Assembly: GCA_963573385.1 (NCBI GenBank)
Contig: CAUYLG010048349.1
Span: 1-64,000 of the forward strand
Direction: 5' to 3'
Origin: Cacajao melanocephalus
Taxonomy: Eukaryota; Chordata; Mammalia; Primates; Pitheciidae
Length of the DNA: 64,000 nt
The notes below the pieces were generated by a model. That model was not told the DNA's origin. It was given only the letters and a program-made list of their open reading frames with translations, and searched no databases. The position numbers and the translations under genes were made by a program. Each line of letters starts with the position of its first letter. Within the stretch, counting starts at the first letter, position 1. Positions 1 to 18,378 of the stretch are shown here, piece by piece.

Positions 1-4875
<4,875 letters not shown>

Positions 4876-4929
4876 TAATTATGAACCTGATGAATGCTTA
4901 GTAAACTATATATGTAAATCATCTGCAAT

Positions 4930-5755
4930 TCATTCAACATGGGTAATTACTGTTAACATTCTGGAATATTTTATTTACATTTTGTATGTATCTGTATAAT
5001 GTATTCAAAATTATGTATATTTAAATGTTCTCTATACACAGATCTGTTTGCTCTCCAATCACGTCTTTATATAATAAACTTTCTTTCATGTTAAGCATTC
5101 AGTGGTTTTTAAATACCTACATATTGTCCTAATATATTACTGTAATATACTTCATTTGACAATGTAATCATTTCTCATATTTCTATTTTGGGAGGTTGTA
5201 AATATGGGGCAATGAAAATGTTTGTAGAAATATTTTTTGTGCTTTTAAAATATCCTATTTTCTTCAGCTAGATTGCTGGAGATGGAATTTCTGGGTCAAA
5301 GAAGAGTGTGGACATAGATGATTTTAGAACTTTTTCTGCCTTTGTCAGTTACTTTTGAAAAGGTGTGACAGTGATTCTTACATTCCTTTTGTTTCTCTTG
5401 AATACTGTCTTTTTAAAATTTTAGCTAACTTGATGGATAAAATTTTATTTATATTTCTTTGAACTTTAATTGTTCTACTTCTGTGGCTTGTTTATTCTTA
5501 TCTCTTTTGCCCTTTTCTCTATTGTGATATTGGAAATGTCCCTTTCAATTAGTTTTTACTCTTTATTTATTAAGAGTGTTAATCCTTTTTTAGATTTGTG
5601 GTAAATATTTTTCTCTGATTTGTAGTCTGTATAGCTTTTATTTGTCTTATGTTCTTGTGGGTTGAAACTTTTATTTGGTCAAATTTGTACAATTTTCTTT
5701 AGTAACTTTTTTCCTTTGCTATTTTGCCTGCAGTCACACCCCATCCAGATATTAG
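4930..5755 (-). mobile_element. Old, diverged L1 3' portion
   Basis: Antisense L1 3' UTR and late ORF2 wording is visible, for example the segment around 5275-5300 (ATGGAATTTCTGGGTCAAAG) and the C-terminal ORF2 zone near 5560-5700. Strongly diverged, no open frame. Boundaries approximate. Confidence 0.65.
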
Positions 5756-5799
5756 ATAAATTTTCACCTAGATTTTAAATTTTCTATATATATAGACAA

Positions 5800-7169
<1,370 letters not shown>

Positions 7170-7199
7170 CTAAGAGTTACATTGTTGACTCCTCTGATT

Positions 7200-7535
7200 C
7201 TCAGGCTTTTGAACTTTTTTTGTTTTTTTGTGTGTTATTTTGCACCTGAGCCATACCGTTTTAATTTTTATTCTTTATGATCCTTTTTTTTTATGAGGCA
7301 GGACACAATTTTCCTTGTTAACTTTTTAAAATTTTTATATTATCCACTAAATATTAACCCAGATCAATGTGGTTACTTTTGTCATCTCTCCAAATCTGTT
7401 CCTGCCCAAAGCAATTCTGGTGGGACTTTTGGTTGGAAGTACGCTAATCCTCTATAAGAATATGGTAATAATTGTCATGGTATTAATAAGTCAAATTATA
7501 AAAATCTCTATTGCCTGTTTAAAAATAAATTATCT
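7200..7535. other. Unassigned AT-rich spacer
   Basis: T-rich sequence with no recognised element, gene or strong motif. Confidence 0.4.
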
Positions 7536-7660
7536 TATTTTGTAGAGACAGGGTGTTGCTTTGTTGCCCAGGCTGTTCTCTAACTCCTGCACTTAAGTGA
7601 TCCTCTTGCCTCAGCCTCCCAAAGTGCTGGGATTATAGGTGCGAGCCACTGCTCTTGGCC
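7536..7660 (-). mobile_element. Free left Alu monomer (FLAM-like) or Alu left-arm fragment
   Basis: Single-arm antisense Alu from TGTAGAGACAGGGTGTTGCT to the complement of the Alu 5' end, with no second arm or mid A-rich linker. Confidence 0.85.
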
Positions 7661-8245
7661 CAACTTTTTATTTTAGGATTTTTAGATTTACAGAAAAGTT
7701 GTAAAGATAGTACAAATAATTCTCATTTACCCCACACCCAGCGTCCATTAGTACTGCTATCTTATGTTAGTATGATACATTTGTCACAATTAGTGAGCCA
7801 ATATTGATAAATTATCAGCAGAAGCCCACACTCTACTGGGATTTTCTTTTATCTAATGCTCTTTTCAAGTTTCAGGATCCCATCCAGAATACCACATTAC
7901 ATTTAGTCGTCATGCTTCCTTGGGTTCCTTCTGGCTGTGTTGGTGTCTGGGGCATTCCTGGTTTTTGATTACCTTAATGGTTTCGAGGAGTACTTCTTCG
8001 TGGTATTTTGTGAAATGTCCTTCAATTGCCACTTGTTTGATGCTTTTCCCACGGTGAGACTGGGGTTCTGGGTTTTTGGTAGGGAAGATCCAAGAGGTAA
8101 AGTGCCATTCTGGTCACATCATATCAAGGGTACGTGCTATTAACATGACTTATCCCTGCTGATGTTGATGACCTGGCTGAGGGAGCATTTGTCTGATTGC
8201 TCTGCTGTGAAGTTACTCTTTCATCTCTCCTTTCCATACTGTAGT
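7661..8245 (-). mobile_element. Ancient L1-type 3' repeat
   Basis: Begins with the phrase TTTACAGAAAAGTTGTAAAG and runs through a recognisable common repeat that I associate with old L1 3' ends in antisense. A second copy with matching order of phrases is at 58365-58680 in the same orientation. The L1 assignment is from memory. Confidence 0.6.
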
Positions 8246-8284
8246 CTTTGAAAGGGAGGCTCAGTAGATATGAATTCAAGTTGC

Positions 8285-8790
8285 TTTTGAGCATCTACCC
8301 TGTGCCAGGCACTATGCCACCTGCTAGGGAGAGGGCAGGAAATGAGACATTTTTGTCTGAGTCTGGCAGCACATACTCTAGTTTGTATGTTGGTCAGAGG
8401 GAGGGGTGGGGAGGAGGGAAAATAAATATGTAATTTTGATTAGAGCTAATCAGAAGATAAAGAAAAGGGTTATGTAGTAGAGAGTGACTTGGGATGGGTA
8501 CTTCTCAATCATTGGTCACTGGGAAAGGTGGCCCTGAGAGGCTGCTTTTGAGTCACATTGTTAATGCAGAGGAGGCAAGGTCCAAGGGAAGATTGCTGCC
8601 AGCAGGAGAGCCAGCAAAAGGAATAGATTTGGTGTGCCGGAGAGACAGAAGGCCAAAGGAGGACCAGCTGGAGGATAGTGATTGAACAGGAGAATGGAGG
8701 AAGAGGAAGTGAAAGCTACAGCTAGGGTCCAGGTGGTGATGGTGGTGGTAGGAAGCAGGTAGAGTGATTGACCATGGGACACCATGCCTA
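8285..8790 (-). mobile_element. L2 LINE 3' part
   Basis: Starts with the antisense L2 tail wording GCATCTACCCTGTGCCAGGC and continues through the purine-rich antisense L2 body (AGACAGAAGGCCAAAGGAGG near 8640). Diverged, no coding frame. Confidence 0.75.
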
Positions 8791-9004
8791 GGGCACTGAC
8801 CTTCTTAACTTTCTTTCCCTCAAGACTTTAGCCCTGTGCTCAAAGCCAGAGTGTGTTTATTTTCGAGTTCCTTAGGCTCTTGTCAGCTACTTCAGTCCTG
8901 GACCAGGCAACTTGCTTTGAGAGGTGATGCACACATATACATATCCACATATCCACATCCGTGTACATGCATATACATCGGTTGTCTCCGTGTTGAAGAA
9001 AGAT

Positions 9005-9165
9005 CATGGATTTGAATTCAGAAAGTTCTGGATTTGAATTCTGTGTGATCTTGTGGAATTTATGTAACTTATCAGAATCCCATTTTTCTTAAAACCTTGC
9101 AGGTATCTTGTATGGATTGGAGGTGACGTTATGGAAAGTGCTTTGGAGGTACACAGCACATGTTG
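9005..9165 (+). mobile_element. MIR SINE, diverged
   Basis: Contains the MIR core order: TGTGTGATCTTGTGG, then 'cttatcagaatcccatttttctt', then the 3' part near 9140. Degenerate. Confidence 0.5.
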
Positions 9166-9169
9166 CTTA

Positions 9170-9820
9170 TTATTTGTAGTCAGAGTTTGATTGTATATCA
9201 TGAGAAGTTTCTGGCACATACTGTCTGTAGTTAAATAATAGATCATTAAGGGTAACTCAGGGATACATACTCAGGGTCACAAACCATTATGCAGACACAG
9301 TTGTTCTGTTTAAATTTGGTAATCCTTGTAGGAGCTGCTGGGCAGGGCTGACTCTTTGTTGACCCTCTGTTCACCTTTTTCTGCTTCTTTCTGATCTTCA
9401 GCGTGATCTCTAGACCTGCCGCTGGGCTGTCTGCTCCCCACCTACCGGTGCTGAGTCCTGGACGGCATCTGCCTGACCCTCGGGCTCCCACAACCACTGT
9501 GCTCTTTGTGATTCTCTTGTGTGCCCACCAAGCATTTCTTGGTTTGAGGGACTTTACTAACAGCCAGGGCAGCTGACACAGAGAATCGCACCCCTTACTG
9601 CTGGGCCTGTCTCTTTCTTCCTCTGTCTCTCCCTCCCACCATCCTTTAGAAGCAAACCAACTCCTTTCCAACATTCTAAGTCAGGCCTTTGGAGTTCCCA
9701 TCTTATACCCCAAACTGGCTTACCAAGACATTTCTTCCAAACAAATACATTAAGTCTCCCTAGGAAGAAACCTTATGATTAACATTTTCTCCTTATTTTT
9801 TTCTGAATGTCTATGTTTTT
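9170..9820. other. No recognised element; contains a 142-codon minus-strand open frame
   Basis: Relatively GC-richer, repeat-poor stretch. The minus strand is open for 142 codons from an ATG at 9674 back to 9246. The translation is rich in K, R, S and P, has no motif I know, and no promoter, splice or poly-A context supports it. Most likely a chance frame. Confidence 0.4.
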
Positions 9821-9824
9821 TGAA

Positions 9825-10075
9825 TGACTCTTCAAATGTCATGTTCTAAGAGAGAGGCCTTTTCTGATCACCTTGTTCAGAAGCTTCCTTCCTCCCCTGG
9901 TCCCTACCTAGCTAACATTCCCCATCCCTTACATGGCTTCATTTTTCTTTATGGTCTTTCTTTATCACTGCCTAATGTGATTTTATGTGTGCGTTCATTG
10001 CTCCTTGGGGCAAGGACTTTGTCTTAGTCACACAGTCTCTCCAGAATTGAGAACAGTGCCAGAACACTGCAGGTC
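9825..10075 (+). mobile_element. L2 LINE 3' end, sense
   Basis: Reads as sense L2: AGAGAGGCCTTTTCTGATCA, then the Leu/Phe-rich zone, then GGGGCAAGGACTTTGTCTTA and a 'gaacagtgcc' tail. Typical L2 3' order. Confidence 0.85.
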
Positions 10076-10139
10076 TCAACAATTTCCCAAATTCCTGTTA
10101 CTTGATCATCCATTGTACTGGGTAGTTCATAATTTAATA

Positions 10140-10440
10140 TAGAAAAAGAGACCAGCTTACATGTACAGCAGATAATATGATAGGAGAGGGTACCACAGGG
10201 ACCTATGGAATAGCACAGTCAGTTGGACATGGGTGATGGAGACAAGAAAAGTCTTCCTACAGGAGTGAACTTGTGAGCTAAATTGAAAGAAGTCCAGAAT
10301 CCCAATGAAGGAAATGCGTTCCTGATGGGAGGTACTACCTGCACAAAGATATGGAAGTGTAGCACCACCTGCATTCTGGGGAAGCTCCGAGGGCAGTGGA
10401 ACAAAGAAGGGTGCAGGAGAGCCGTGGATTCGACATTGTG
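10140..10440 (-). mobile_element. L2 LINE fragment
   Basis: Antisense L2 body: 'gaaaagtcttcctacagga', 'gtgagctaaattgaaag', then a degenerate 'gcgttcctgatgggagg' and 'cctgcacaaag' matching the usual order. Diverged. Confidence 0.65.
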
Positions 10441-11720
10441 GGGTGCGACTTGGCTCACATGGCCAAGCTGGTATGTCTCAGGCTCTCAGTCTAGAAAGTC
10501 TGGTCTCCTCGCCATATCTTAGATTTTTATGTTTTAGCTGCTAGAAATTCCCTTAAAACACAGAGTCTATTCTTCCTTCACTCTTACGGATTCCAATTAA
10601 GGCTGCCATCTTGTATAACTCCAAGGGGAACTATTCATGGTGGCTCTGATGCATCCTATTCTTATTCTTCCTTGCTTCTGTTCCCAAACTTAAACCCTTG
10701 TCTTGGATCCTCTGGTTTCCCCCCTTATTTTATGTTTTATGTTGTGTTTACTCATGGGTCCTTGCCATCCCCTTCCACTGTTTCACAGTTTCTTTGGCTC
10801 CCACTTTACTGTCTCTGGCTGCCTTTTGGGACTTTGTACCATCTTGCCTGAGGGCTACTATCTTTCCAGTTTCTTGGCATCGCTTACTTTTATATGTTAA
10901 TAAAGGAGAGTTCACGTCAGCTGAGGTTGTAAGAGACCGGATGAGTAGAAACCAAGATAGAAGCAAGTTGGCAGAGACAACTCACACCAGAGTTAAGTAG
11001 TACCTTGATGTATTCTCAGATGTCTGGTTGTCCTAACAAAAGCAAGTGCTGCCATGTTAATCTATGGTGGCTCTGGTTCTAGGGTATATCCTAGAATGTG
11101 TGGTTCGTATGCCCTTGAGTGTGTGTCTGTGAGTGTGTGTGGTAGGATGTGTGTGGAGGTATTGAGAAGTTTAGGTTCCCAAAAGTTTGGTGTTAGTGAA
11201 GTCCTCGGAGGTCTTCTTGAGTCTATCCTTTTCTTCACCAAAGGCTCACTGACGTCATCCGTCCTCCTAATGGAGGTCAAAGCATTAAAGTCATTTTTCT
11301 CCCTAGGAGCATCTCCTCTACTGCCAAATTACCAGGCTAGTGTTAGGGAGAAACGTACTCCCTGAATTTTGTTGTTGTGTGTGTGTTTTTAAAAATCTTA
11401 TTATGGCTTTAATGTTGAAATTTCTGTTTTGGACTTTTAAGCATGACACATACACACACCTCTCATTTTATTTTCATTGCTTTTTAAACTCCCATGTCCA
11501 ATGTCTATTTTAATCATATGTTTGGCAGCCTGAAACATTTTATTTCTAAAATTAATTCTCTAATTATACAACATCTACATGGCTTGTAATTATATCAGAA
11601 GGGCAGAATCTAGAATCCAACTCAGGGTTTTCGTTTTGTTTTTTAAGAGTAAGTATCTTATTTTGATCAATGTAGTAAGAAGAGATTGAAAGGCACCAAT
11701 GTGCGTGAAAGTGAATAGTT
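10441..11720. other. Repeat-poor stretch, no gene recognised
   Basis: No interspersed repeat recognised. Several overlapping frames of 60-103 codons exist on both strands, which points to chance. A GT-rich patch lies at 11117-11160, and a consensus CRE at 11250-11257. Confidence 0.4.
11250..11257. promoter_or_regulatory. Palindromic CRE (TGACGTCA)
   Basis: Exact CREB/ATF consensus containing a CpG in otherwise CpG-poor, repeat-free sequence. Single site, no nearby promoter features. Function is inference only. Confidence 0.35.
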
Positions 11721-11721
11721 G

Positions 11722-11948
11722 CTCCTCCTCCCCCCTCCTCCCCCCTCCTTTCCCTCCTTCCCCTTCCTCCCCCCCCCCTTTTCCCCTTCCTCCTCCCCCA
11801 ACCCTTCCTCCTTCTGCTTTTCCTCCTCTTCTGCTTATTCTTTCATCCTCTTCTTCCTCCCCTCCTCTCCTTTTCTTCCTCCCCCTCCTTTCTCCTTCCT
11901 CAACTCTTCTTCCTTCTGTTCTTCCTCCTCCTCTGCTTCTTCTTTCGT
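11722..11948 (+). repeat. Long polypyrimidine tract (TCC/CTT-rich)
   Basis: About 225 bases almost entirely C and T with only scattered purines, built from irregular TCC, CTTC and C-run units, including a run of nine or more C near 11770. It creates low-complexity Ser/Pro/Phe/Leu open frames that are not genes. Confidence 0.95.
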
Positions 11949-12564
11949 CTTATCTCATCCCTCACTAAAGATAGTTATGCTGGCATTAAAAATATCCCTT
12001 AATGGCTGTACTTTTCAGATGTTATAACTTCAGAAGTTTCCAGCTGATAACAGAATTCTAGGGCAAATGTCATACAGGATATGGCTCTTTGAGTACCAAC
12101 ATGGCAAGAAATTTATTTCCTCTATTGAAGACACATTTATTTTCAGCGGTACTGAAAAACTCACAGCCTTCCAGTTTTGAGAACTAGTAAAAATTGACTT
12201 CACGTAACAACACCTTTATCTGCGTAGGCCTGTGGCCCTCTGATTTTGTTAGATGATCCAGTGGCAGAAAAATGCACCAGGACTAATGGTTGGACACATA
12301 GTAAGTCTCCATTTTCTTCACAGTAGATGCTTCTACGCAAAATTCAAGTTTGGGCAGTAACTTGAGTAGGCAGCCATTCACGTGACACAACGTCACGCAC
12401 ACGGAACATGGTGATGGCTCCAGATGCCACTGTACTCTGGAGTTTCCAAGTGGACTGATAATCTACTAGATAGTCTCATCTGGAATTTTCTCCTAGCTGC
12501 TTTGGGTGGTTAAGCTATAGAAGACTGTGATTAAACAGTGTTGTTTCTGGAAAGCGTAATTGAA
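11949..12564. other. Unassigned unique sequence
   Basis: No repeat recognised. A CACGTG E-box (12379-12384) and a CGTCA half-CRE (12391-12395) sit within 20 bases of each other. Confidence 0.4.
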
Positions 12565-12725
12565 TTGGTTATTATCTAGTGAGTACTTACTGTCTGCCAG
12601 ATCCTGAACTAACGGCATTTTATGTGTTATTTTTGTTTAATCTCCACAACCTTTCTGAGTGGTATTATCCCTCGTTTCCCGTGAAGACACTGAAGATTCA
12701 ATGGCTAATAAGTGAAGCTGGTGAG
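12565..12725 (-). mobile_element. MIR SINE
   Basis: Antisense MIR order: GTGAGTACTTACTGTCTGCC, TTTAATCTCCACAACC, then the degenerate 'gaagacactgaagattcaatggc' part. Confidence 0.8.
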
Positions 12726-13254
<529 letters not shown>

Positions 13255-14080
13255 AAACCTCAGATGGGGGCATTGCCTTAAGTGTGTGATGCTCACCATA
13301 GAGGTAAACTACCACATAGTACCTGGATGAGGATCTTATGTTTCATCAAACCAGAAATTTCCCAGGTAAAGTGAATGGAATCAGACTGTGGATTCAGACT
13401 TTTCCTATGTAGCCATACTTCTGAATGGGTAGTCAGTGGGTGTAAGGGTAAATGATAGCTAAATTATCATCCAGCTTTTTTTTTTATTATTATCTTCCAT
13501 CTTTAAATGTTTTCACTTTAACAGGGTTACCAAATCATACTGTAAACTTGAATTTCTATCAAGTTTCAGAACCACAAATTTTTTCTTAGAATTTTTCCAA
13601 GGTTATCTGAATCAGTGAGTCCTTTAACTTACTTCTCCAGGTATCAAAACTCTTTTAAGTCTTTTCTCTGCCAGAGGTGAGAGTCCATGCTGCCTCCTTC
13701 TAGTACTGATTCTCCTTTCCATTTTCCCATGCACCCTACTGCTTTCTGTCTCCCTTTGCAATTCAATAGAAAGAAAGAAATGAGGCAGTATGAAATGAAG
13801 GACTTTTCTGGACTGATTTTCCTTTTGAATCAGAATGGAAATTTATGGTTGTAGTGCTTTCCATCAGGTATTTAGAAGTTTCCAGGCAATCAGTGCTCTT
13901 ATCAGTGGTTCTTACAGGCTTTGGGAAATACTAGGTTAGCTTTCTTAAAATATAGACTGCCCTTGGTTAGAGGGACACTTTATTTTTGCAGATTTTTTTT
14001 CTTAAACAGAGAAAATAGAGAGGTGAAATTATTTCCTTAATCTCTGCAATAATAAACCAAACCATAATTATTTCTGTTCT
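13255..14080. other. Repeat-poor spacer
   Basis: AT-rich, no recognised element or gene. Confidence 0.4.
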
Positions 14081-14084
14081 ATTT

Positions 14085-14340
14085 TTTAAACTTTTAGATT
14101 TCACTAACAGTACATTGCAATTGCAGCAATTTTTTAAAAAAATAGGAGCTTAAAAATAACAAAAACCTCTATAATCCCATCACCCAGAGATAAGTTCTGA
14201 CCCTATTCATCTCACAGGTTCTGTGCAACTATTGCATTTCATGTTGTCTATTCATATTAAGAGAATAGCATTACTTTTATTATGATGATTTGTAAACAAT
14301 TTCCCAGAGTTAATTCCTAGACATTTAAACATTTTGGCCA
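14085..14340 (-). mobile_element. Old L1 3' UTR fragment
   Basis: Antisense L1 3' wording: 'tataatcccatcacccagagataa' then 'atttcatgttgtctattcatat' and 'aattcctagacatttaaacat'. Diverged. Confidence 0.65.
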
Positions 14341-15943
14341 TAATTGAAAGTCTAGAGTTTTACCTTCTCTGTTGGAAAGTAGAGAGAAAAGATCCTTAAC
14401 AGTGAAAGAATTTTTCTTAAGTGTGTATTTGTGTTGGGTTGTTCTGATTTCAAAACAGAGGAAGTCTTGAACTCCTGCTTTCATGGTTCATCCTTGGAAA
14501 TAAATGGAATTGTTTTCCCAACAAAACCTTGGAAAACTTTCTAGTAATAGCAGGAGGACTATGGGAGTAGGAAATGGCAAGTTGAAGGATTTTAATTTGG
14601 AAACTGTCCCCTGTTGGAACACAGAAGAGCTGGTCATGGTATCGGCCCCAGGCTTCGCTTGTCCTTAACAGGGGCATTGATAAGAAGCGGGGGCTTCAAG
14701 CCACAAGTCAAGGTGTTGGGAAAGCTCAGCAAAAATGTGATGTCTACCTTTAGGCTTACTGCTTTCTACTGGCAAGAATCACTCATCTTTTGCAGATGCG
14801 CTGAGATCCCATCCATAGACAGAAAGAGTGGGTGAGTCAGAAGCAATCAGACAGAAGCAAACAAACGGGTGTGGACATGTCACCGCCAGCAGCCCACACA
14901 GAGTGGCTGGCTGTGGCATTCACCCTTAGAATCCCCTGATGAGCACAGTTAACAGAAGTCGGAGCTCTGTCTCCGGCGTCTTCTTGTAGTCATCTGCCTT
15001 ATTTGCTGATGGGTTTCTGTTCTTGAAACTCTGAACCAGAAGCCTTCTGTTGACTCATCCCTGCTTTTCAGACTGGAAAGCACTTGTAATTTTATCTACC
15101 ATGTACAGTCTCTAAAAAGTTTTTTTGGAGATATGCTGTATATCAAAAGCAATTTAAGAAAGTAGGAAAGTAGAAAATATAACAACCAAAACCAAACAAA
15201 ACAGTGACACAAAATATATACATAGAAAGAACACTAGGCTTATCCTAAAGTGACCAGCTAGATGATCTTGATGCAGTAAAGACAAGTTTTCTTAACTTGA
15301 CAGTAAACTTGTCTTTCTGTCAACAAGAAAAAAGGCAATTAGAAAGTCTTGGAAAAACAAATTTGCAAATGAAGTCCCAATTTAATATGAGGTAAACTGA
15401 AATGTGACAGAATTCTGCATAATTGATGGTATATAAGAAAAAAGAAAAGAAAGGATACATTGGAACTTGATGCTTACAGCTAGTATGGTGACAAAGGACT
15501 AGATCTCCTTTAACTGATTTAGTTTCACCATCTGGAACTGCACTGAGTGAAAATATTTACCTCATTGTAATACTGGGAATATTTTATTAGTTTTCATTTT
15601 TCATGATTAACCTTTGCGCAAAGCATGGAAGATAAATTATATTTACTGAACAAAATGGAAATTTTCTAAAACTTGATGTTGTAAAATAATGCTTATTATA
15701 GGTGATAAAATGTAGGAGAGGGTGGCTCCAGGTGGAATATAGTATAAGAGCATATTTTTTTCTTCTGTTTCATAGTGGATAGTTGAAATGGTACTCTTTA
15801 GTTTTGATACATAGAGAAATAGAGATTTAGGAATATGATTACATGATTAAGTTAACAAATAATAGATTATATATCTGAAGAGGACAGAGGGGAAAGGAGA
15901 CGCTGTGTCTCAAAATTGTTTTCTCATATAGCAGGAAATCAAT
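14341..15943. other. Repeat-poor stretch, no gene recognised
   Basis: About 1.6 kb without a recognised repeat. Only short chance frames. A 12-bp inverted repeat is at 15278-15316. Confidence 0.4.
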
Positions 15944-16197
15944 ACACGGTTGATCCTTGAACACCACGGGTTTGAATTCAGGAGTCCACTTATATCCCAG
16001 TCATTTTTAAAACCAAACGTGAATTAAAAATACAGTATTCCCAGGATGCAAATCCTGCATATATGGAGGGCTGACTTTGCACATATGCAGATTCTGCAGG
16101 TGGACTGCGGGACTTGAGTATGCCTGGATTTTGGTATATGCAACAGGCCCTGGAACCAATCTCCCAAGTATACTGACGGGCAACTGTGGATTGTTTA
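15944..16197 (+). mobile_element. Tigger-like DNA transposon, non-autonomous
   Basis: Left end CACGGTTGATCCTTGAACAC and right end ACGGGCAACTGTG are related inverted termini. The interior carries CTGCGGGACTTGAGTATGCC and TGGAACCAATCTCCCAAGTA, typical of the Tc1/mariner Tigger-related MER elements. No transposase frame. Exact MER name uncertain. Confidence 0.8.
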
Positions 16198-18228
16198 AAG
16201 TCTGTAGAGGCATATGGGAGTAAGGCGAGCTCATACTTTTCATACTATGTCCTTATTTAATTCTGTTTTTTTTTAAATCCATGTACACACAAAAAAAGTT
16301 GATCAGATGATTTATAAGAAACTTTGATTAACAATTACACTAGCAAAATTTTGTTAAATTTCCCTAGGAGAAGACACAGTCTCAAATGCAGTGGGGAAAA
16401 AAAAACAAAAACTAAAAAGCAGAATCTGCCTGCTTCCACATTGTTTTCGAGGAAACCTGAACAAAATGGTACCATTTGGACAATACATAGATGGGAATCG
16501 AGTCTAGACAAGCACAAGCAAAAAGAAGACAGGGCTGGCACTATTAGTGTGGGGGCAATTTCAAGGCAAAAAGCTTTAAGTGGACAAAAGGTGATATTTT
16601 GTTATGGTAAGGGTTAGAATCTACCAAGAAATTGTATAGCCATGGTTCTTTACATATGGAAACTTAGCACTGAAATTGGTAAAGCAAAAACTGTCAGAAG
16701 ATGAAAGAATTAAAGAATAAGGCAAAAAATATTAGTACTTAGAAAGTTAGAATAACCAATGGTATAATTTAAAGTACAAAAATAAACCGTATTTAAAAGT
16801 CCGCACCTGCAAAGGAAACTTGAAAGACAGGGCTGTTGGGGATAGGGTGTGTGTGGAGGTGAAAGGGGTGCAGATACTTTATTCTGATCATAGGTTTTAA
16901 TCACTTCGTTGTAGAAGGAAGGAAAAGTTTTATTTCTGTGACACCCTCTCATTGTAAATGCCCATGAAATTGAAAACTTTGAGATAAAAGTATTATCAGG
17001 AGTTACTGTCACGACTTTTAGTATGTGAGCTATAACTTCTGTTCTCAACATGAAGTCACTGAGAACTAAGGCTGCTGATTTTCCCAACTTAGTAAAACGG
17101 AGCGACCTGACCAAAAAATACAAAACACTTTTATGGACTCATTCTCCTTCACGCAACCCTAACGTCCTTCCTGCCTCTATAGCTTCTAGTCTGTCTATCT
17201 AAGAAATTCTAGGGGGATGATTTGCTCTCTCTGTGGGACACTAAGGTGGAGGGCAAAAGGAGATCTGCTAGGTACCTGTGCAAATGTCAGGTGGGATGGT
17301 AAATAGAAAGGAGGCATGCAAGGAACCGAGGAAGATAGGCCTTGGGCATCACAAACAGCTTTTCCAGCTCTAGAGACTTGAAAAAAAAAAAGTCTTTGGA
17401 CTTACATCTAAGTCAGAAGAGCACATTTTGTTTACTCTCCAAAAAAGCCTCCTGTATATACCTTTTAATCAAATAGCGTTGTGATCTTGTCACAATATAT
17501 GGACAACAGATATTCTCAGTTCATTTGATACTTAACATAGAACATGTTAATGTTCCATTTTATCAAAAACCTATAAAGGAGTTTAATGATGGATAACTAG
17601 AATGAATGTAAGTGGTACGAGGTCTTTACTGTCATCCCCCTCCCAGTTTTCATAATATACTGATTAGAAATGTTCGTGAAATCAATACAGACAAATTAAC
17701 TTAGTGAGCAGCTTCTCCCCAATCTCTTGCTGCAATGATGAGAAGCCTCGTTCTGCATCTACTTGTTCCCACATGGTAGACAAGGCTTATTCTAACACAT
17801 GGACTAAAAATAGGGCAGACCAGCAGTCGGAGTCTTCCCTGATTTCTTAATCTATAGTAAGACCTCAAAGAATTAGATTCCCTAGCATAAAGAATTTTTC
17901 TTACTGGATTTTTTTTAATGCCACTATTTGACAGTGATTAAACAGCAAGTTCAAGTGATTACATCTGGTCCATCACTATACTTTTCCTTTAAAATTGCTA
18001 TCAGGGTTTGTAAGTAAGGAAGCAGAGGCATTTTTGTAAGTGCATTAACTCTCAGAGGCCACCAAGGTATGTTTTTAAACTATGGATCAAGTTGTGTGGA
18101 TATGATTTCAGACCCCCAGATGTTCTTCCAGTGTGTCTAATGTCCCGGACAGAGCACACGTTCAGAGTTTCATTGTAAGTTAGAGCACCGTGTTTTCTTT
18201 GGAGTGTTGTTTAGGGGTCTCTTGCGTC
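16198..18228. other. Repeat-poor stretch, no gene recognised
   Basis: Two kilobases with no recognised repeat. The longest frame is 137 codons on the minus strand (16710-17123), with no recognisable motif. No splice or promoter support seen. Confidence 0.4.
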
Positions 18229-18229
18229 A

Positions 18230-18378
18230 GAATGGCCTGAACTGCTTGCTAGGAAGGCAGCTTCCTGATCTTACCCTCCAGAGTCTGATTAGGTAGCTCT
18301 GTAGTAAGCCTTGGAAATCTGCATTTTATTTAGCATAATCCCCTGGGGGCTCCCCAAAGTTTGAGAACCAATGCTAAA
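18230..18378 (+). mobile_element. MER5-type hAT element
   Basis: Ends in AAAGTTTGAGAACCA, the MER5 terminal inverted repeat. Interior 'gagtctgattaggtagctctg...aaatctgcatttta' follows the MER5A order. Diverged. Confidence 0.8.

Noticed and set aside
9246..9674. 142-codon minus-strand frame as a gene
   Set aside because: No recognisable domain, no splice or promoter context, and unremarkable length for chance in GC-richer sequence.
11699..12027. Ser/Pro/Phe-rich frames of about 90-100 codons
   Set aside because: They come from the polypyrimidine tract; two frames are open at once, which is a composition effect.
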